Under the pieces are notes generated by a model, which ran no database searches, was not told the origin of the DNA, and worked only from the letters and a program-made list of their open reading frames with translations. Below, piece by piece: positions 59,667 through 64,000 of a stretch of 64,000 bases of DNA. Both the position numbers and the translations under genes were made by a program. This DNA comes from Ulvibacter algarum (GTDB lineage Bacteria > Bacteroidota > Bacteroidia > Flavobacteriales > Flavobacteriaceae): NCBI GenBank assembly GCA_947488905.1, contig CANLBJ010000006.1:62001-126000 (forward strand). Direction: 5' to 3'. Positions within the stretch are counted from its first letter, which is position 1. Every line of letters begins with the position of its first letter.

Positions 59667-61979
59667 ATGACTTTAAAACCCTTACTACTAGTACTACTCG
59701 TTAGTATTTCTACATTATTTTCTTGTGACACAAAACAAGAGAATAACATATCTGCAACAGACATCACAGAATTAAACGCAGCTATTTCAGAAGCAAAACC
59801 TGGCGATGTTATTGTTTTAAAAAACGGTATTTATAAAGATGTTGAGATAAAATTTATTGGTGAAGGAACAGAAAAAAAGCCAATAACATTAAAAGCAGAA
59901 ACTGCCGGTGAGGTTTTTATTGAGGGTGTTTCTAATCTTGCCTTGAGTGGTAACTATCTTAAAGTAGATGGATTGTTTTTTAGAAATGGACATGCCCCAA
60001 CAGAAAATGTAATCGCTTTTAGAACTAGTGAGAGTGAAGTTGCAAACCACAGTAGCGTATCTAATTGTGTGATTTTAGATTTTAATAATCTAGAACGTGA
60101 TCAAGATAATTTGTGGGTACAATTTTACGGAAAACACAATACACTTGACCACTGTTATATAGCAGGAAAAACAAATGGAGGACCTACAGTTAGAGTAGAT
60201 TTAAAAGGAAACCAAAGTATTAATAATTATCATCAAATAACAAACAACCACTTTGGGCCAAGACCCAGAAAAGGTGGTGCTCGTGGAGAAACCATACAAC
60301 TAGGAAGCAGTTTTACCTCAATGTCACCAAGCTATACAACCATTGCAAACAACTTGTTTGAAGAGTGTAACGGTGAAGTAGAAATCATCTCAAGTAAGAC
60401 TAATTTTAATCTTATTAAAAATAATGTTTTTTATAAGAGTGAAGGCTCTGTAGTTACCCGCCACGGTAACTATGTTACTGTAGATGGAAACTATTTTATA
60501 GGTGATGGTGTGAATGATCAATATGGCGGAATTAGAATAATTAACACAGGTCACTGGGTTATTAATAACCTTTTTTATAAAATTAAAGGAAAGAATTTTA
60601 GAAGCCCGATTGCAATTATGAATGGTATTCCAAAATCGCCATTAAACAGATACAATCAAGTTACAGATGTCGTGGTTGCGTATAATACTTTTGTAGATTC
60701 AGATTCGCCTTGGCAGTTTGGGGTAGGCACAAATATTGCACAAGCGGCTGTTTTACCTAAGTCAGAAATTAGATCTGCAAGGCCACTTAGAACAGAGGTT
60801 GTTAATAATGTCATCTACAATACTAAAGGAGATGCAAACCCAATTGTCGAGCACGATAAAGCAGATGGAGTTACTTTTAAAAGCAACATCATTTATAATA
60901 ACGGGGTTGCAATTGCAAATGATCACGGCCTAATCTCTAAGGAGTTAAGCTTAACAGATATTGGTACAGACCTTTCTGTTCCTACCACAGGTTTTGATGA
61001 TATTGAAGTCTATAAAGGTTTTGATTTTGAGACTATCACTAATGATCTCTTCGGAAATACTAGAGACGAGTCTAATAAGATAGGTGCCATTGTAAATGCA
61101 GGAAATGTAAATCTAGACCTTCTAGACAAATCTAAATATGGAGCAAATTGGTTTTCTAACGAAGTTATAGACAATGAGCCAAAAACACATACGGTAAATA
61201 ATACCGAAGAGTTAATCGCTAAAGTTAATGCAGCAGAAAATGGTGACATCATTAATTTAAATGACGGTACTTATCAGGTTTCAAAATCTATAGTGATCAA
61301 TAAAACAATTACAATTACATCTAAAGGAAAAGCAGAAATTTTATATAATGGAGCTGCAAACACACCTGCAATTGAGTTACACCCTTACGGAAAATTAACA
61401 CTACAAAACATAAAACTAAAAGGTACAGATACACAATTTGCCTTTGCGAGCTTAAAAGAAAACATGTTTAATCATTTTGGGCTAGATGTTATAGATGCAG
61501 AAATAAGCAACTTTAATTATGCCTTAAAAGTCTACAAACAATCTTATTCTGAGGAGATCACTTTTAAAAATACAGCAATCACAGATTGCGAGAACGGAAT
61601 TGAATTATCTGAAGAAACTAATGATAGAGGTGACTATAACACAGAGTACTTAACTATTGACAACTGTAAATTTACTAACGTAAAACAAAATGTGATTGAC
61701 TATTACAGAGGTGGTTATGATGAGTCTACTATAGGTGGTAATCTTTTAGTTTCTAACTCAACTTTTACTAACTGCGGAAGTAAAGAGAAAAACAAGACCT
61801 TGTTAAACCATAGAGGTATTGTAAATGTAAATATTACAAAAAGCACCTTTAATAACAATAAGGTTGAGTTTGTATCTACTTTGTGGGGAGCAAAAAACAA
61901 TGTAGCATCAGACAATCAAATTTCAAACTCTGGAAAAATTGCAACAGAAGAAAATTTGAAATTAAAGTTGATGTACTAA
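59667..61979 (+). CDS. PL6 alginate lyase, two parallel beta-helix domains, lipoprotein
   Basis: 770 residues. Lipoprotein signal ends FSC (Cys20). The first beta-helix (about 28-400) carries the PL6 active-site blocks NNHFGPRPRKGGARGETIQLG, CNGEVEIISSKTN with catalytic Lys244, and VVTRHGNYVTVDGN with catalytic Arg265. A second beta-helix (about 505-765) begins with TVNNTEELIAKVNAAENGDIINL, as in two-domain PL6 enzymes such as AlyGC. It cleaves alginate by beta-elimination at the cell surface or in the periplasm. First gene of the operon with PL7 and a GntK-Gnd fusion. Confidence 0.93.
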   Translation: MTLKPLLLVLLVSISTLFSCDTKQENNISATDITELNAAISEAKPGDVIVLKNGIYKDVEIKFIGEGTEKKPITLKAETAGEVFIEGVSNLALSGNYLKVDGLFFRNGHAPTENVIAFRTSESEVANHSSVSNCVILDFNNLERDQDNLWVQFYGKHNTLDHCYIAGKTNGGPTVRVDLKGNQSINNYHQITNNHFGPRPRKGGARGETIQLGSSFTSMSPSYTTIANNLFEECNGEVEIISSKTNFNLIKNNVFYKSEGSVVTRHGNYVTVDGNYFIGDGVNDQYGGIRIINTGHWVINNLFYKIKGKNFRSPIAIMNGIPKSPLNRYNQVTDVVVAYNTFVDSDSPWQFGVGTNIAQAAVLPKSEIRSARPLRTEVVNNVIYNTKGDANPIVEHDKADGVTFKSNIIYNNGVAIANDHGLISKELSLTDIGTDLSVPTTGFDDIEVYKGFDFETITNDLFGNTRDESNKIGAIVNAGNVNLDLLDKSKYGANWFSNEVIDNEPKTHTVNNTEELIAKVNAAENGDIINLNDGTYQVSKSIVINKTITITSKGKAEILYNGAANTPAIELHPYGKLTLQNIKLKGTDTQFAFASLKENMFNHFGLDVIDAEISNFNYALKVYKQSYSEEITFKNTAITDCENGIELSEETNDRGDYNTEYLTIDNCKFTNVKQNVIDYYRGGYDESTIGGNLLVSNSTFTNCGSKEKNKTLLNHRGIVNVNITKSTFNNNKVEFVSTLWGAKNNVASDNQISNSGKIATEENLKLKLMY

Positions 61980-62024
61980 TCAGTCTCAGCACAAAACAAA
62001 CTATCCAAATAAATAAGATTTCAA

Positions 62025-63068
62025 ATGAAAAAAATAGCAATAACACTAATAGCCGTATTAGCACTTGTAGCCTGCAAAAATAAAACGGAGAACATTTCTG
62101 AAGAAAAAACAATAACAGAAACAAATGTAAAAACACCAAGCGATGTTATTCCATTTATGGGCGAGTGGAAAATATTATTAGGTGACGGTACTCATAACGA
62201 CAACCTAGTTGGCTACGCTAAGGATGACTTTTTTTATGTTGAGAGTGAAAATCAAACAGACTGGGTAGTTTACAAAACACCAAACTCTGGTATAACTTCT
62301 AAAAATTCTGGAAATACAAGAACAGAAATGGGCCAGAAAAAACACTGGAAACCTACGGAAGGTGGTAAATTAACAGGTACATTAAAAGTACAACACGTTT
62401 CTACTTCTGGTGATGCTAGAGTAGCTGCTTCTTACTCTGTTGTGGTTGGTCAAATACACGGTACAGAAGGACATGAAAACGAACCTTTAAAAATCTACTA
62501 TAAAAAATTTCCTGGGCACGCTAAAGGCTCAGTTTTCTGGAATTATGAGATTAATACTGCTGGTGATGACAATTCTGGCAGATGGGATTTCTCTACCGCG
62601 GTATGGGGTCACGATTTTTCTGTTATTGGCTCAAGCCCTACTACTTACCCTCAAGAACCTGAAAACGGTATCGCTTTAGGTGAAGAATTTAGTTATGAAG
62701 TAAATGTGTATAAAGGAATGATGTACCTCACCTTTAAAAGCGAAGGTCACGAAACAAAAACATTTGCAAAAAATTTACTTAAATCAGATTTTAACAAAGA
62801 ACTACCTCAACAAATAAAAACATTATTTGTGCCTATAGGTAGAGATGGCTTAGAGCGCGAAAACGCATATGCTGGAGAATTACAAAACTTTAAACAAGGC
62901 GCATACAATCAAACTAATGGTAAAGACCCAAAAACAAATATGGTTTGGAGTACAGGGGCTGAGACCTATGAGGGTGATATTGCAAAACAATATGCAAATG
63001 GATGTTATGCAGAAGTTTGGTTTAAAGAAGGAACTCTAGGAGCAGGAACAGCACCAAGTAAAGAGTAA
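62025..63068 (+). CDS. PL7 alginate lyase, lipoprotein
   Basis: 347 residues. Lipobox VAC (Cys17). A PL7 jelly-roll follows with three hallmark motifs: RTE within TRTEMG (99-101), QIH (143-145) with catalytic His, and the C-terminal variant NFKQGAYNQ of the usual YFKAGxYxQ with the catalytic Tyr. It depolymerises alginate to unsaturated oligomers complementary to the PL6 enzyme. 45 bp after the PL6 gene and 10 bp before the fusion gene. Confidence 0.93.
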   Translation: MKKIAITLIAVLALVACKNKTENISEEKTITETNVKTPSDVIPFMGEWKILLGDGTHNDNLVGYAKDDFFYVESENQTDWVVYKTPNSGITSKNSGNTRTEMGQKKHWKPTEGGKLTGTLKVQHVSTSGDARVAASYSVVVGQIHGTEGHENEPLKIYYKKFPGHAKGSVFWNYEINTAGDDNSGRWDFSTAVWGHDFSVIGSSPTTYPQEPENGIALGEEFSYEVNVYKGMMYLTFKSEGHETKTFAKNLLKSDFNKELPQQIKTLFVPIGRDGLERENAYAGELQNFKQGAYNQTNGKDPKTNMVWSTGAETYEGDIAKQYANGCYAEVWFKEGTLGAGTAPSKE

Positions 63069-63078
63069 GTATTTCATC

Positions 63079-64000
63079 ATGACAAACAATATCATATTTA
63101 TAATGGGTGTTTCTGGCTGCGGAAAAAGCACCATCGGGAAGTTACTCGCTCAAGAATTAAATATTCCTTTTTTTGATGGTGATGATTATCATCCTGAAAG
63201 TAATATTAAAAAAATGTCTAATGGTCAGGCCTTAAACGATACAGATAGACAAGGGTGGTTAAAAACCTTAAATGATTTAGCCAAAAAACAATTAATAAAA
63301 AGTGGTTGCGTAATTGCCTGCTCTAGTTTAAAACAAAAATATCGTGACACTTTGAGTAACGATATTAATAACCAAACTAGATGGTTATATCTAGCAGGAT
63401 CTGAAGAGCAAATTTTTAATAGATTGCAAAAAAGATCAAATCACTTTATGCCTGCAAAGCTACTGCAATCACAATTTGACACGCTAGAAGAACCAAAAAA
63501 TGCGATACAAATTGATATTAAATTATCTCCAAAAGATATTATTAAAAATATAAAAAGCGAATTAATGACTACGTCAGATTTTGGATTATTTGGGCTGGGT
63601 GTAATGGGAAAAAGCCTTTGCAGAAACTTAGCTAATAACGGCTTTAAAATCTCAATGTTTAATAGGCATGTAGATGGTATAGAAGAAAATGTTGCTAAAG
63701 ATTTTAAGGCACAATATACAGCATTAAACGATGCCCAAGCCTTTGATGACATTTCTAGTTTTGTAAACTCTTTACAACAACCCAGAAAGATCATGTTGAT
63801 GGTAAATGCAGGAAAAACAATAGACTATGTAATTGAAGACCTACTCCCTTATTTATCTAAAAACGACATATTAATTGATGGTGGTAACTCTAACTATTTA
63901 AAAACCAAAGAGCGTGGTGATTATCTAAAAAATAAAGGGATTCATTTTATTGGCACAGGAGTTTCTGGCGGAGAAGAAGGCGCACTTAAAGGGCCTTCTA
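63079..64000 (+). CDS. Gluconokinase fused to 6-phosphogluconate dehydrogenase (partial)
   Basis: One uninterrupted frame of 307 codons reaches the right edge of the window. Residues 1-162 are a GntK gluconokinase: P-loop GVSGCGKST (10-18), FDGDDYHPESNIKKMSNGQALND, and the HFMPAKLLQSQFDTLEEP block. From an internal Met at residue 163 (63565) the sequence is 6-phosphogluconate dehydrogenase: FGLFGLGVMGKSLCRNLANNGF, ILIDGGNSNYLKTKER, then GTGVSGGEEGALKGPS, where the window ends. It would phosphorylate gluconate and oxidise 6-phosphogluconate to ribulose 5-phosphate on a single chain. It is 10 bp after the PL7 lyase gene. Confidence 0.9.
   Translation, partial: MTNNIIFIMGVSGCGKSTIGKLLAQELNIPFFDGDDYHPESNIKKMSNGQALNDTDRQGWLKTLNDLAKKQLIKSGCVIACSSLKQKYRDTLSNDINNQTRWLYLAGSEEQIFNRLQKRSNHFMPAKLLQSQFDTLEEPKNAIQIDIKLSPKDIIKNIKSELMTTSDFGLFGLGVMGKSLCRNLANNGFKISMFNRHVDGIEENVAKDFKAQYTALNDAQAFDDISSFVNSLQQPRKIMLMVNAGKTIDYVIEDLLPYLSKNDILIDGGNSNYLKTKERGDYLKNKGIHFIGTGVSGGEEGALKGPS

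Noticed and set aside
59558-59767. Minus-strand 69-residue frame over the alginate promoter
   Set aside because: Antisense to the PL6 signal peptide and covers the operator; no family features.
1-64000. tRNA, rRNA and CRISPR arrays
   Set aside because: No cloverleaf with a GTTCGAATC-like T-arm, no rRNA-like stretch and no regularly spaced repeat was found in the gaps. Curlin and lipoprotein repeats are protein-coding.

Overview
The window looks like a chromosome segment from a marine member of the Flavobacteriaceae (Bacteroidota). Supporting signs are low GC, gene starts without Shine-Dalgarno sequences, repeated TAnnTTTG -7 boxes, type IX secretion (T9SS) C-terminal tails, type III glutamine synthetase, a CsgH/CsgE-type curli system, and family-specific small proteins such as Lacal_2735. 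No rRNA, tRNA, CRISPR array, transposase or prophage was seen. About 59 genes are supported, several of them too short for a standard ORF cutoff.

Layout. 0-5.2 kb: an unknown gene, a TPR sensor kinase and a NarL-type regulator form an overlapping operon, followed by a two-repeat lipoprotein gene. Both promoters carry the same ATACCC-N6-GGGTAT palindrome. 5.2-12.7 kb: dipeptidyl peptidase III, an SRPBCC/GyrI-like protein with a FluC fluoride channel, DUF1684, an MFS transporter with a DJ-1-like lipoprotein, and an Lrp/AsnC regulator. 12.8-23.3 kb: fused isobutyryl-CoA mutase IcmF, a T9SS cargo protein, a DUF4197 lipoprotein, prfA-pyrF-BtuF-like, and purM.

23.3-30.3 kb: a complete curli (type VIII) operon transcribed leftward. 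The order is a very long major curlin, a minor curlin, a CsgH-like/CsgE fusion, CsgF, CsgG with an added beta-barrel, and a beta-propeller lipoprotein. A 500-bp regulatory region precedes it, and a hairpin after the major curlin could set the expression ratio. 30.3-37.6 kb: glnN, a Ca/Na antiporter, a BlaI/M56 pair with operators, apt and very small genes.

37.7-46.2 kb: a nitrogen/stress block. A sigma-54-type promoter faces a run of small Cys-rich protein, 40-aa peptide, glutamate dehydrogenase, GreA/Rnk-like protein, two related unknown helical proteins and a universal stress protein. A GAF-like kinase and an NtrC-like activator lie just upstream, and an FMN glutamate synthase-family gene is divergent. 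46.4-52.2 kb: a 1001-residue T9SS protein, an amine oxidase, DUF3124 and a tandem Usp. 52.4-59.4 kb: an RND efflux operon with a GbsR/MarR-type regulator at its head and a TetR regulator at its tail. 59.6 kb to the end: an alginate operon (PL6, PL7 lyases) under a double palindrome that overlaps its -7 box, then a gluconokinase fused in frame to 6-phosphogluconate dehydrogenase, which runs off the window.

The strongest candidates for something new are the two-promoter palindrome regulon of the first two-component system, the sigma-54 stress/nitrogen operon with its unknown small proteins, the modified curli components, the GntK-Gnd fusion beside the alginate lyases, and the 10-mer CTTCGGAAAT, counted by eye at 14 copies where about 0.1-0.2 would be expected.
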